Below are positions 1 to 12,272 of a DNA stretch of 64,000 nucleotides, one piece after another. The notes below the pieces were generated by a model. It was not told where the DNA came from, did no database searches, and saw only the letters and a list, made by a program, of their open reading frames with translations. This stretch comes from Leuctra nigra (lineage: Eukaryota > Arthropoda > Insecta > Plecoptera > Leuctridae): positions 13,882,309 to 13,946,308 of the forward strand of contig OW203766.1 of assembly GCA_934045905.1 (NCBI GenBank), given 5' to 3'. Within the stretch, counting starts at the first letter, position 1. The number at the start of each line of letters is the position of its first letter. Position numbers and translations under genes: made by a program.

Positions 1-60
1 CGAGAACACATCAGGAATGAAGATAACCGCGGGAATCGAACTTGGGACTATGAAAATGAA
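1..60 (-). mobile_element. SINE head fragment (tRNA-derived)
   Basis: Bases 29-45 read CCGCGGGAATCGAACTT. On the minus strand this is a Pol III B box (GTTCGATTCC) followed by CGCGG. The same block occurs in better copies at 16.93 kb, 41.2 kb and 53.8 kb. Only the head region is inside the window. Confidence 0.6.
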
Positions 61-768
61 GATTGCTTTCAGGGGAAAACATATGAAATAGATGTAAAAT
101 ATTCAGTCACATGTGAAACTGTTACAAACAACATCCCCTTGTCTATAATTTTCATAGAAATACTTAGACGACTTAATTTTTAATGAAGTATTTTTTGTTA
201 TATTTTGCACATTTCTTGCATTGAAAAGTTTCTTAGTGCAAGCCATTGCACTCTAATATTTCAAGATAGACTATTGAAAAATGGTTGCCTTTTTTATTTA
301 AATCTTCAAACAGCAGTAGTCTGAGAGATATACCTTAGATATACCCATTGAATGAACCATCTACAACAAATTCACTGACATTTTTAGGCTATGTTTCCAC
401 TAGAAATCTTCTTGTTTTCCACTGGGGGTTGACTTTTTCTCCGCACTAGTGCACAGAGCATGACGTCAGAGGGCTGCACTCATTCAGTGCATGCCAGTGG
501 AAAACTCTATTAGAGTAGGTAGAGAAGGTTCTCTCATATTATCTTAGAGGTTTTATATTTCATTCACCATATCCACACCATACTTAAACTCCTTGAACTA
601 TGCATAGAGTACAATAATTACACTTCATTTATACCATTTCTGTGATGAAAGAAAATAATTGCAATAAAATTGTGCGAAATTTAAAACATTATACATTTTT
701 CAACGCGATATTTCCTTGTATTTGGACGACATCTGAGCATGATGTCCGCCTGTGCTATGTCCTGGGTC
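61..768. other. Intergenic, no gene seen
   Basis: AT-rich sequence with no convincing reading frame. A CRE palindrome TGACGTCA lies at 461-468. The words TTTCCACT near 391 and AGTGGAAAA near 496 face each other and may be the ends of a degraded ~120-bp MITE, but no target duplication is visible. Confidence 0.5.
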
Positions 769-847
769 AGGTCAGAAGGTCACTGTGAGGTCACCGCAGC
801 TCCCGTGCGTGATTCATCTGCGAACGTGCAGAGGTCACGCCAGGTCA
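769..847 (+). promoter_or_regulatory. Cluster of five AGGTCA nuclear-receptor half-sites
   Basis: AGGTCA occurs at 769-774, 777-782, 788-793, 832-837 and 842-847, all on the plus strand. The spacings give DR2, DR5 and DR4 direct repeats. AGGTCA is the core half-site of nuclear receptors such as E75, HR3 and USP heterodimers. Five same-strand copies in 79 bp is far above chance. No gene start is visible beside it, and the cluster directly abuts a minisatellite, so it could be a by-product of local repeat expansion. Confidence 0.4.
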
Positions 848-937
848 CGCCAGGTATGTCGGCTACTGAAGCACGGTCTATCGACGCAAGTTGGAGATGA
901 GGCACCGCCGTCTAGATGTCGAGGATTCCGATTCACA

Positions 938-2146
938 CAGGAGGCTGTGACATAGAAGGCGGTGACACCGGAGGCTGTGACATAGGAGGCTGTGACATAG
1001 GAGGATGTGATATAGGCGGCTGTGATATAGGCGGCTGTGGCTTAGGTTATAGGAGATTGTGATATATGAGACTGTGACATAGGAGGCTGTGACATAGGAG
1101 GCTGTGACATAGGAGGCTGTGACATAGGAGGCTGTGACATAGGAGGCTGTGACATAGGAGGATGTGATATAGGCGGCTGTGATATAGGCGGCTGTGGCTT
1201 AGGTTATAGGAGATTGTGATATATGAGACTGTGACATAGGAGGCTGTGACATAGGAGGCTGTGACATAGGAGGCTGTGACATAGGAGGCTGTGACATAGG
1301 AGATTGTGACATAGAAGGCGGTGACACCGGAGGCTGTGACATAGGAGGCTGTGACATAGGAGGATGTGATATAGGCGGCTGTGATATAGGCGGCTGTGGC
1401 TTAGGAGGTTGTGATATATGAGACTGTGACATAGGATGCTGTGACAAAGGAGGCGGTGACATAGGAGGCTGTGACATAGGAGGCTGTGACATAGGAGGGT
1501 GTGATATAGGTGGCTGTGACATAGAAGGCGGTGACACAGGAGGCTGTGACATAGGAGGCTGTGATATAGGTGGCTGTGACTTAGGAGGCGGTGACATAGG
1601 AGGCGGTGACATAGGAGGCTGTGACATAGGAGGGTGTGATATAGGTGGCTGTGACTTAGGACGCTGTGACATAGGAGACTGTGACATAGGATGCTGTGAT
1701 ATAGGAGGTTGTGTTTTAGGATGCTGTAAATTAGAAGGCTGTGACGTAGGAGGTGGTGACATAGGAGGCTGTGACATAGGAGGATGTGATATAGAAGGCT
1801 GTGACTTAAGACGCTGTGACATGGAGACTGTGACATAGGATGCTGTGATATAGGAGGTTGTGTTTTAGGATGCTGTAACTTAGAAGGCTGTGACATAGGA
1901 GGCTGTGACATAGGAGGATGTGATATAGGCGTCTGTGATATAGGCGGCTGTGGCTTATTAGGAGGCTGTGATATATGAGACTGTGACATAGGAGGCTGTG
2001 ACATAGGAGGGTGTGACATAGGAGGCTGTGACATAGGAGGCTGTGACATAGGAGACTTTGACATAGGAGACTGTGACTTAGGACATAGGAGGTGGTGACA
2101 TAGGGGGCTGTGACCCAGGAGGCTGTGACATAGGAGGCGGTGACAT
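938..2146. repeat. 15-bp minisatellite, ~80 units
   Basis: Tandem array of GGAGGCTGTGACATA with variants (GATATAGGCGGCTGT, GACTTAGGACGCTGT and others). Higher-order copying is visible: the block CATAGAAGGCGGTGACACCGG recurs 359 bp apart (951 and 1310), and another block recurs at 1001 and 1158. Because 15 is divisible by 3, frames stay open over long distances. Minus-strand frames of 345 and 207 codons (MSQPP-type repeats) are therefore an artefact of the period, not evidence of a gene. Confidence 0.95.
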
Positions 2147-2424
2147 GGCATGCCTACATTTTTTTTAAACGTGGTAAGTGATGTGCAAAGCAATGTAGTA
2201 CCTCCACTACTTTGTCGTTTAATTTGCAGCGAGATGGTCACACAATCTTAATAATTGTCGGGAAAATGGTGCACCTGCCCCTTAAAATTGGAATTTTAAA
2301 TTTTGAAGATGTTGTTTTGTAAAATAAACAATACAAATGTATTTTATTTAGAAGCAACATTATAATTTGTTGCTTATAGGTAGGATATAAGCTCTAGCCT
2401 CTCGGTATCTTGTCAAGAGATTTG

Positions 2425-2585
2425 GCTCCAGCTGAGAAATTATGATTTTTCTCTACTTTCCTCAATCGGCAGACGATTGTAAATGTTATTGGCCACGATC
2501 GAGTCCTTCCTACCATCCTTCTTCTATCTTCATCATCTCCCAATCATCTTCAATCCTCATAATCATCCACTATCTCTAGCAGGGA
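2425..2585 (+). mobile_element. SINE copy, degraded body and tail
   Basis: The order TTTCCTCAATCGGCAGACGA, CCACGATCGAGTCCTTCCTACCATCC and then an ATCATC-rich tail matches the body of the SINE family seen intact at 41.2 kb and 53.7 kb. The tRNA-like head is not recognisable. Confidence 0.6.
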
Positions 2586-2589
2586 ACAA

Positions 2590-3100
2590 TCACATTTCTT
2601 TCAACGAAAAGAAACACTCCAAGCGAACATAATTATACTTTTGATTCGTCGACTAAATACCACATTTCAACAACTCCTTGTTGTGATGTTTTTCACCTGT
2701 TCCCTGCTAAATGACATTCCAGTTGAAACGCCTCATCTTCGAATGCAACTCACAGCCTGCTGGAGTGGCTATTCGCGAAGTCTAGTCGGCCGTGGGCGAC
2801 GAACAGGTCCAGTATGCCGTGACTCATGGTCCACTGCCACCTGAATGCTGGCTGGAGAAATAATCAAATGCCACCGGGGCCGTGGCTACAGGTTTCGACA
2901 AGAACAATGCCAGCTGAGATCTATTAGTGGTGTACAGCTCATAACGAGTAGAGATCATTTCATTTCGCTACAGGAGCCGCAGCATCATTTGTTGCTCACT
3001 AATCTTGTGATTATGAAGGATGCATGCGGTTTGTTACGTCCCGAAATAAAAATGTTTGCAAATGTAGATAATGTCAATAGATCTTAATTCACACTCTTGA
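2590..3100. other. Intergenic, no gene recognised
   Basis: Two short plus-strand frames lie at 2641-2844 and 2845-3087. Neither has a recognisable domain or a splice context I would trust. Confidence 0.4.
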
Positions 3101-3107
3101 TCTTGTA

Positions 3108-3560
3108 ATAGGAAAACGCTCTGTGTAACGCGGTGAGCGAGCCTTCATCGATCGAATTAAAATTAGTGTGAAAGTTGCTGCTCTGTAGACTGTAATACAT
3201 TTTAGAAATGATAGGAAGAAAACAAAAATCAAAGGAACAGGGATTTTTTTTTAAATTTGGTTTAATTAATTTGATCAAATATTTCAAAACGATCGTTGTC
3301 GTGACACAACGAAAGTCAGTAAAATGTCAATAACTTTTGTAGTTCTGATGTGTAAAGTTTTTTTCGAAAGCTTGTAATATGTTAGTCCTAAACCATGCAA
3401 AATTTGAAGTTGATTGGTCAAATAATTCCACTTTAAATTTTCATTAAAAAAACTATTCACGTGACCGCTCTCATGACATTAGTGTGTGTGTGCAAAATTT
3501 CAGATCGATTGGATGCGATCGCGTCCCGGCCTTACTGGCCAGTCCGCCCCAGTACGTATA
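3108..3560 (+). mobile_element. Repeat family A, copy 1
   Basis: Begins with ATAGGAAAACGCTCTGTGTAACGCG, the terminal word of the family I call A (other termini at 12.27, 20.70, 24.65, 27.93, 51.05 and 62.91 kb). Inside it has the family's repeated phrase around CCATGCAAAATTTGAAGTTGATTGG near 3400 and CAAAATTTCAGATCGATTGG near 3493. The distal end is not defined. Confidence 0.7.
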
Positions 3561-3966
3561 TGCATTTAAAAAAAGAGTATGTCTAGACAAGAGTTTCTGA
3601 ATCATGTGACAAAATTTAGATTATTGGCTTCACTTCACACCAGAGTTAATCACCTTTTTTTTATAATTGAATGTCTTTTATGCTCTGTCTCTTTTTCTCG
3701 TGAATAATAATGTAAATGGGAGCAATGAGACGAAGCAGAAGAAATCTACACAACAATCCTTTCACTTCAGTGTGACATTCACATTTACTCTTTGACATTC
3801 ACGCCTGCGAATTGCCTAACTTCCAATCAGAGACTAAATAAGTGTACCTATATTGTATGATGAAGATCTTCACAAGTGCTACACAATACATTAGAAGTGT
3901 TACACGAGAGATCATATTCATGCGTTAGCTGTGCCAATAAACCAATATAATTGCCATTGTGGTAGT

Positions 3967-4715
3967 TGTTGCCTGGTATTCAGGCAAGAAGGACAGAATT
4001 AGGTAGTACTTTTTGCCTGATTGCGGCAAGAAAGATAGACATTTGTGATTTGTACCAAATAATCTTTGTAGACATAGGGGGGATCATGGATGATGGGGGA
4101 TTAAATTTGCTTTAGTTGTTTTTTTATGGCTGAAAAAGTAAACTTGTAACTAAATTTAAATTTCAGTTGTGCCTCCTTTTTCACTGCCCTATGGAAACAC
4201 GAACTTCAAAATAAAAAAGTGCATCTAAAAAGTTGCCTGCCAGAAGTGGCTCCATCACGTATCGCTTATTTGTTCGAATTGCTCCTAAGGCTAATATTTA
4301 GGCAAAAAGGTCAGAAGTGAGTTGTGGCCAGACTTGTTGCCTGGTGATCGTTGTAATCAGGCAACAAGGTGTCTATTGCCTGGTGATCCTGATTGTTGTA
4401 ATCAGGCAACAAGTGTCTGGTACTTGTTGCCTGGTGCTCCTGATAGTTGTAATCAGGCAAAAAAGTTTGGTACTTGTTGCCTGGTGATCCTGATCGTTGT
4501 AATCAGGCAATGCCTGATGCTTATTGTTGCCTGGTGATCCTGATTGTTGTAATCAGGCAATGCCTGATGCTTATTGTTGCCTGGTGATCCTGATAGTTGT
4601 AATCAGGCAACAAGTGTCTGGTACTTGTTGCCTGGTATAGGTACTTGTTGTCTGGTACTTGTTGCCTGGTAGGTACTTGTTGTCTGGTACTTGTTGCCTG
4701 GTACTTGTTGCTGGT
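3967..4715. repeat. Tandem array of inverted-repeat (hairpin) units
   Basis: From 4337 the unit TTGCCTGGTGATCC...TGTAATCAGGCAA recurs about every 50 bp (near 4338, 4377, 4429, 4479, 4530, 4577). Each unit is itself an inverted repeat, with TTGCCTG at one end and CAGGCAA at the other. The array then decays into simple TTGTTGCCTGGTACTTG repeats to ~4715. An isolated related hairpin (TTGCCTGGTATTCAGGCAAG) lies at 3969. The frame at 4322-4537 is a by-product of the array. Confidence 0.85.
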
Positions 4716-4729
4716 AGTGGGCGGATATC

Positions 4730-6920
4730 CACACCTTATGGTGACTTGTCAGAATTAGTCAAGACGCTGCCATCTCGTACCTGAGTCGAGATGAATACTG
4801 AGTGTCCAAAGTCAAGAGAAAGATGAGAACACTTTTACTCGAGGTTCACAGACTCTTCACTTTGTTTCATCATCTCTCTTGACCTGTTTTATTTGGAGCT
4901 TATTAGACGAATAAGTTTCTTTATTACGCTCAATAAACCTGACATTAGAAAATAATTTCACACAATCTGTTTCTAATTTTACAAAAAAAAAATGAAATAA
5001 TTACAAACTGCTATCATTTGTTTATACAATAGCGTTTTGTGTAAAATCAAAAACAAATGACTTAATGTTCAAAAGATTCCAAAAAGAAATTTCTGCAAGA
5101 TTGCAACTCTTTAAGAAAAAAAATAGTTTTTGTCAAAATGTCACTACATCATTCCAAACCTGAGGAATTACTCTTTTTCCCCTCCTTCCCACTCATTCCT
5201 GAGGCCATGAGTGACTTTGTCCACCCCTGGCCGGTGCAGTGGAATGCAGCTTGATCGGTACAAAGACGACCCTCCGTCTCCGTCGCACCATCATCGAGCA
5301 CATTGTCGCCATCTCTCTCTCACTCTACCGAGCAGTGACTGCACAGAAATGTGTTCCCGTCCTTGTCACAAGCATCTCTCTTGCACTGTTGCCATGCGCC
5401 AGGTCAAAACCAAAGCGGTTACGAAGAAAAGTCAAAGACATTCATCTTCACTAATGAAATAATTCTGGGGTTACATTCAGAAGCCATTACGCCACTTTAT
5501 ACTAAAGGAGAACCTTCTTTCAATTTTACAAATTAGGGACAGTCATTTGGTAATTCAAGCAACAAAAAATCAATAATTATTACAATTTCATTGTCGGATA
5601 TCTCTATCCATTTACGTGTTCTTACTTTATTTTATATTTTATGTAGCAAAAGGAGCATAACAAATGAAGTTGGCTGTAAAATGGTGCAAGTTGCAAATAT
5701 TTATGGGATAATAACTTGAGTTACTTGATGTTTAATTGCTTATAATTACGTACGAACGTCAATGGTATATTATGAGTACACTATCACGGATTTATTGTTG
5801 CAATTTCCTCTCTCTAATGACAAATGAGATATTTTACAGCTGCATTTTATTTGAATAAATTATACGATTCTAATTCAGCCGGATAATAAAAATGTATTGT
5901 TAATCGATGCAAATATTAAATAATGAACAGAGGCGTCACAAACTTGTGTTGTACACGTAATAAAAGTTCAGAACGTGAAGACTTGTTTGGATTGCAATTT
6001 CTATTAATTATAAACGCATAATGGAATAGTTGACAGCTTCATCGAAGTAAATATCACGAATTCATGGTGTTTCTGTTCAATTATAACAATTATGGTACTA
6101 CGTATCGCTTCCAGTGATATTCTGTTACGTAATAAGTATTAACTATATCTATCAGTTCCGGGAGAGAAGGGGAATAGAATCTACATAAAAAGTCTCGACT
6201 GCTTGGTAATTTATATGTTCAAACTGGGTTTAATTTGTAAAAGTGCAAAAAATCTCAATCAATCGGTTTAAGTAGCTTTAAATAAATACGACAATAATAT
6301 AAAATCAAACTTGTCCCTAGGCTAAAGAGGGCACCTGTGTAACACTGTGTGTCAACACTGTTATCAGTCAAATTAAATTGAAAGCTTGATTGCATCTTTC
6401 CAAAAGTGTATACAAAGCAAAGCCTAGAAAATGGACATCGGGCCTTCTACCTCTGAGGTACAGATATTCTCAGGAAACAGTTAATTTTTGTTTTTAATCT
6501 TTCCTTTACCTCGTGGTATGCAAATAGTGTGTATAAGTACCTGATCAGAAGAGCGACTTAGTTCACTGCTTTCCCGCACTGTGTTAGGAGAGCTCAATGC
6601 GCGAATACAACATGACATTTATTCAAACTCGAATATCTATTCAGAATTATACACAGAAATAGTACATTTATAAGACAAAAATTGAAAGTAGCAAAAGTCT
6701 AAATAATGTCTCATTTCATAATGTGATCATTTCACAAAATTATCTGGCCGTTTGGTTTTCCATTTTCCAGATGTGTTTGACAATTAGATCGAACAGATAT
6801 TTTTTGGACAATCAAATTCACAAGAATTTTTCAGAAACTAGAGCCTCCCGGATGTTGGGAATAAATCTGGAAATAATGTATGACATTAGAAAAGTATGTA
6901 ACTACATCAAAGATACCTAT
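4730..6920. other. Intergenic, mostly featureless
   Basis: AT-rich DNA with no recognised gene. At 6427-6465 the sequence GGACATCGGGCCTTCTACC matches the inner part of the terminal repeat of the element at 38114-38656, so a truncated relative ends here. Overlapping short frames at 5211-5536 show no known domain. Confidence 0.5.
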
Positions 6921-6926
6921 ACCCTA

Positions 6927-7205
6927 CAAACACTGGGAGGTCCCTGGACGCGTCCTAGGCCGTCCCAGATGGGCGTACGGGCCTGCCCAGGGACCTCCCG
7001 TCTTATGGGTGATTAGCATGGAGTGAGACTCCCGGGGCCTGCCACTGGGAATAAGCCCGGGCGGCGGCCTGGGCCGTCCCATGACGCCCGCGCGGGAGGT
7101 ATGGGCCGTCCCTGGACCCTCCCGGGCGGCCCGCGCGGGAGGCATAGGCCGGCCCTGGCCCCCGCCCGGGCGGCCCGCGCGGGAGCAGCTGCTCGCTCTG
7201 TAGCC
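6927..7205. repeat. GC-rich repeat, member 1
   Basis: Opens with CTACAAACACTGGGAGG and becomes about 75% GC. Near-tandem units of ~44 bp carry the self-complementary word CCCGCGCGGG (near 7087, 7130 and 7174) and GGGCCGTCCC. The opening word also bounds the GC-rich block at 11420-11620 in the opposite orientation. Frames here are compositional artefacts. Confidence 0.75.
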
Positions 7206-7209
7206 CCCT

Positions 7210-10200
7210 CCCCCTACGCACATTCCATAACGGTCACGTGCTAGCTTGCTAGGTACACTCTCATTCAAAATGCAGTACCTACAAAACGTGCCTCTGATCC
7301 AGACACGTGCATATAGGCACTAATTTTGAATGCGAATGTACCTGGAAAAAATACGTTTCATTAAGACATAATTAATTGCAAACGTGAGTGACACGAGAAA
7401 CGGGATTTTTTCACAATTTCGGAGAGTGGGCGTTGCCATACGAAAAAAATAATCCAGGTATTTTCTTCCAGGGTCAATGTATTACTTCACAGTTCACGGA
7501 ATATTTCACAACAGTTGTAATTTGTTATGTCAACTAGAAGAACAGTAGGTACCTACTCAAACACATTAGAAATGCATTTAAATGGTCAAATATTAATAAA
7601 AAAAAAAATAGCCGGTATATTATAAAGTTAATCAGTGGTTATTGGAAGTTATTTTATCTCGCCATGTTTCCCTATTGTTTGAAAGCTGTTCCACTGACCT
7701 GACACATTACCTAAGGTACCTCCTACTGTTTTTATTTTTAACGCATTTTTATTTGGAGGAAATATTTTGGGATCATTTGAAATCCTCAACTTGACTGTCA
7801 CATAATGGGGAAGTCTCGTGAAATTCAGATTTCAGAATAATAGACCATTATTTTATGAAAGTTGATTATGTTGCTGAACACAGATGTGATTTTATTTTTG
7901 CTGTGGGATGAATAGTTTTCAAGGAATGAATTAACAAAGTTTGATTACTTTTAACAGGAAAATTTACAGAAAATTGACAGATGATCCACAATGGTAACAC
8001 ATTAGTGTAAGTGGATTCTTGTAATACGTCGTTTTTCCCGCCAAAAGTCCCATTATAATTGAATTTCATTTGCATGAATTAATTTTTAACATTTCGCGGG
8101 TGACAAATGTCAGTAATTATTTGCGTTGATATTTAAAAACTTACTGGAACAAAATTTCTAGAGACTTAAGTATTACAGGTACCTTATTCATAAAAAAATG
8201 AAGAAGGATAAAAAGATCCATAATTTTTGTTTATGAATCGGTTGTTGGATTTTGAAATTAGCAATTATTTTTTGATAATCTCTTACAGGACGATTGAATC
8301 GTTTCAATAATAATTTTTTCACGTACTATTCCCTACTTACTTAGGTACTATATTGTTTTGATAAATTACAAAAAATAAAATGCTACACATAGGAGATTCA
8401 CTGCAATTGAATTTTAGGAATAATAAAGAGCAGGAAAACACACGAAAATTAAAAAAAAAAACAGTTTCATATAATATAAACGTATATTATTGTAAAAGAT
8501 TATACTACCACATCACTTAAAATTTTTAAATGTCCTTCAACCTTCACACGTCACATAGTATCAAAACATTCTGAGGTAGGTACTACCTGGCAGTGAGTCT
8601 GGCACGCTGTCTCTTAATCGACAAGACACAATTCGGATTTTACTTCACTCACGGATATGTTGGCACAATTTTTCATCTTCAGTTTTTCAAGAAAATGAAT
8701 GCACTTGAATACGTATTTCTTTCATCTGAAAAAATAAAATTGCAAAGTATTTAGGTAATGTACCTTGTACTAATAATGTTCGCAAGCTATTTGCAATTAT
8801 TTATTATTGTAGGTACAGATTCTAACCTAAACAAGATTTATACAAGATCTTGAAAAGTTTAGCAAGATCATGCAGCGTATTGTTAGCAGTGTTTTTTATT
8901 TTTTGTGTAAATTTTTATTCGGTCAGACCAATGAAAGTCCAACATTTACAAGATCTTGTTATCAGTAAGATCTTGTTAATTTTGTCAATATTTAACACTA
9001 TTATTATGCTATGCTCAAAAGAATTTGCCGATTTAATGGCCAGATACTGGATTCCATCCATAAATTATTAGCACACGGTCTTGTGGTGTCGAGGACTGAC
9101 ATCCGCAATCTATGTGGATGCAACTTCTTTTGAGCATGAGGCTGCCTAGCAAATAGTTTCTACCTACTACACAAGAACTATTTATGTAAATAACTGCAAT
9201 AGCAGATAGCTGCAAATAACAGTCTTTACAAAAATTTTAAAAATTGAATTTTTGGCACAGAGTGATCCCTAAAAAAAAGAAAGATAGATTCAATGAAGAA
9301 TTTGTAAATTGATAGGATAAACTTCTTGGCAATGAATAATACAAAAATCACTTTTGTGTTGTGTGACCTGCCACAATAATCACTTGAGGTAAAATTATTA
9401 CCATTAGGTAGTACACTATTTATTTAAAACCCCAATAAAAATTTGAAACATTCTATATTGCATAAATGTGATTTATAGGTAAGGTTAGAGGAAATACTAC
9501 ACATATAAAATACTAAAATGTGGCTTACCATCAGAGAGTTCTGAATCATTACATCTGTAGGGTAGGTAACATTTAATCCATTAACTCGATGAAGTCCCAA
9601 GTCCTGTGCATCTTCAGAATTCTCGCTAATTTGCCAAGAAGTAAATTTACTTTTTAATTGAAGTAGGTAGGCAATTAAATCGACTCTAGAATAAGAGCAG
9701 TGCAAGTTCACGGTGAATCTGTAGAACCTACAAAAAGTAAGGTGAAAGTTAGCAACTCAAATTAATTTCCTCTCAGCCATTCCGTGTTACGGGTGTACGG
9801 TTGTAAGATGCTATGTTCAGCATCTTATTCATCAAAATAAAAATAGTTAGGATCATTGTGCAGCCTTCTAAATTTTTTATGTAATTTACATGGTTCGACA
9901 CAAAATTTAAATTTAAATGCGGTCCCACAATTTTACTGATAACAAAATAACTATTCAAACTTAGCACAAAACTGATTACATATTTGGAATCAGCAAGAAA
10001 ATACCATGATATAATATAAAAACATGCTGATTTATTTACATTTAATAATTCAGCAGTCATATGTATTATGTGGCATATGTCTGCATTCGCATGGAATGGC
10101 TGCTCTCTTACCACCGGCGCGTTAGAGGAAATTCAAAAGTGCGGTTTATTTTTTTGGATGACAACATTCAATCTCAAAAATTTTACTACGTATTTGAATG

Positions 10201-11415
10201 AAGCGGGACCACCATTCAATGTATGTATCTACTACCTCCGACAAGAATGTAATTTCCATGCAACATAATTTTTACTTTCGGATCACAACAAAAATGTTTG
10301 TTATTGGCCTTGTAAGGTACCTACATAAACAAAAATAATTGCTGTATATCTAAAATCCTTGATAAAGTTAAATAATTAAATATAATGAAAATATTTACCA
10401 CTCTGCTCGGTTCGGTTCTTAATGTTTCGGCTCGGTTTGACGATACAGCTTGGTTCGCTCGCAGGACGAATACGCGCTTTGTTTCTGGAGTTCAATATCT
10501 TAATAGCCTATTTTCTTCCAGAGTAGATTCACCTTTAACAAGTAACATTATTAAAACTGCAGTAGGTGCCTTGGTAGGTATGTGGGATGGTTATTGGTTA
10601 ATGTAGGGTGAAAATATTCCCAAAATAGGCGGAGGTACGTACTAGGTACCTACAGGTAGGGTTCCTACTGACTACTACCACTGATATGTATAGACTACCA
10701 CCCCAAGCAAACTGTTTACCTACTTTATTTATTTTATAAATACCTAAACTACCTAGTTACCTAGGTCCTACCTAGTTGGAAATTTTACTTTGCATAAATT
10801 GCTACATTTCAAAAATGTACATGTGAGGTTAATGTTTACTGAACATTGGTCACACTACCTATTGGTTTATTAGTATCCCCAGCATACAAAACTAAAGTAA
10901 CAACGATTAATGCCTGGATACTTATGTAGTTGTGATGAAGACTCACCTTCAATGGGTTGTATGGCTCTGTGATGAAAATCCAAACAAAAGAGGCACAACA
11001 AAACTGTAATTATTTCACGATTTGTGTCACATTAAATGGTTTGAACTGAGACAAACTATTCAGCAGTGAACACGCATTCACGGACACAGATAATAATTGA
11101 AATCACATTCAAAATCACTCAAAAGGACGTAAACTACACACTCATGACACTCTGTAAAATATCAACAAACGTCAAACGCCGCGTTTGAAATGAAGAAGGG
11201 AGAACGGAAACAAGTTGATTCACGAAGATGGCCGACTGCCGAGTTCATAAAAGAAACTTTACTAATAACGTTTAAAATGGTATGAATACTTTGCTTTGGA
11301 ATTGTAAACATATTTATTCTTAAATCAATATATCCATGTGAAATGTAGATGTAATTATTATAGAAATGAAGTTATAAATATGAAAAAAATAAGTCATTAG
11401 AGCAGCTCAAATTCA
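7210..11415. other. Intergenic, rich in GGTACCTA-type words
   Basis: I recognise no gene in this 4.2 kb. The words TAGGTA, GGTACC and TACCTA are conspicuously frequent (near 7550, 7716, 8177, 8341, 8577, 9662, 10316, 10636-10690 and 10741-10778). Palindromic ACAAGATCTTG occurs near 8842 and 8949. ATGCTCAAAAGAA near 9008 is mirrored by TTCTTTTGAGCAT at 9125. Frames such as 9773-10114 (minus) show no known motif. Confidence 0.5.
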
Positions 11416-11419
11416 AACA

Positions 11420-11625
11420 GTCGTAGCGCCCGCGCGGGCCGTCCCTAGCCATTCCCGGGCGGGACCAAGACGGGACATTCCTAGAAATTTTACAGCCAGA
11501 TAAAACGGATCGGTTGGGCTCCGTTGGGCAGGCCCAGGGCATGCCCTAGTAGTTCCCGCCCGGGACGTCCCACTTGGGCGCTAGATGGGCAGAAGCCCGG
11601 GCCGCCCAGTGTTTGTAGGGATAGT
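11420..11625. repeat. GC-rich repeat, member 2 (inverted)
   Basis: Contains CGCCCGCGCGGGCCGTCCC, CCCGGGCGGGAC and GGGCAGAAGCCCGGG, and closes with CCCAGTGTTTGTAGGGATAG. That closing word is the reverse complement of the opening of the block at 6927. This shows a dispersed family with a defined CTACAAACACTGGG boundary. Confidence 0.75.
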
Positions 11626-11859
11626 TACTAAAATGTAGAGATAGGTAGGCGAATAGAATTATATCAAGAACCTTGCAGTTGTGTACGCAGGGTTTTGTAA
11701 AATGTCTCCCCAAGCCGACAAATGCAACGACTCTCATCTTGTTTGAACATACCAACGGTTTATACTCAAGTAATTTACAACCTAACCTGTGTACTTAGTC
11801 TTATCAATGTAAGGGAAACAACCCCCACATTGCAGCAATATATCTTATAGAAGTGGTGA

Positions 11860-12272
11860 AATATGATGTCAAATCCAAGCCATTGTAGTGTAATATGGTT
11901 AATAATAACCCAGACGGTGTAATGGTGTAATAATATCCCCATGGTAGTGTAATATAATGTAACAAATAACCCAAGATGATGTAACTTGGTATAAAAATAA
12001 CCCATAAGATGGGCTTACACCATAAGATTGTGTAATAATAACTAAAAGTAGCGTAATATGGTGTTATAATAAGGTGTGACAATAACCCAAGATGGTGAAT
12101 GATGTAATATTAATCCCGATGCAGTGTAATTTGGTGTAACAATAACTAAATTTGGTGTAAAATGTAATAATAATACAAGGTAGTGTAATATGGTGAAAAA
12201 ATAACCCCAACAGGAACAAGGTAAAGTAATATGGTAAATTAATAACCCCAAGTAGTGTAATGTGGTGAATAA
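11860..12272. repeat. GTGTAATATGG tandem array, left half
   Basis: Diverged units of ~30-37 bp built on GTGTAATATGGTG followed by AATAACCCCAA. It is the left half of the array that resumes at 13802. The two were one array before an element inserted between them. The minus-strand frames here are periodic artefacts. Confidence 0.9.

Noticed and set aside
1199..2241. Long minus-strand frames (345 and 207 codons) with MSQPP-type repeats
   Set aside because: They lie wholly in a 15-bp tandem array whose period keeps frames open. No unique domain, start context or splice signal.
3967..4715. CRISPR-like array
   Set aside because: The repeats are palindromic and regularly spaced, but the intervening bases are near-identical, not unique spacers, and the DNA is animal nuclear.
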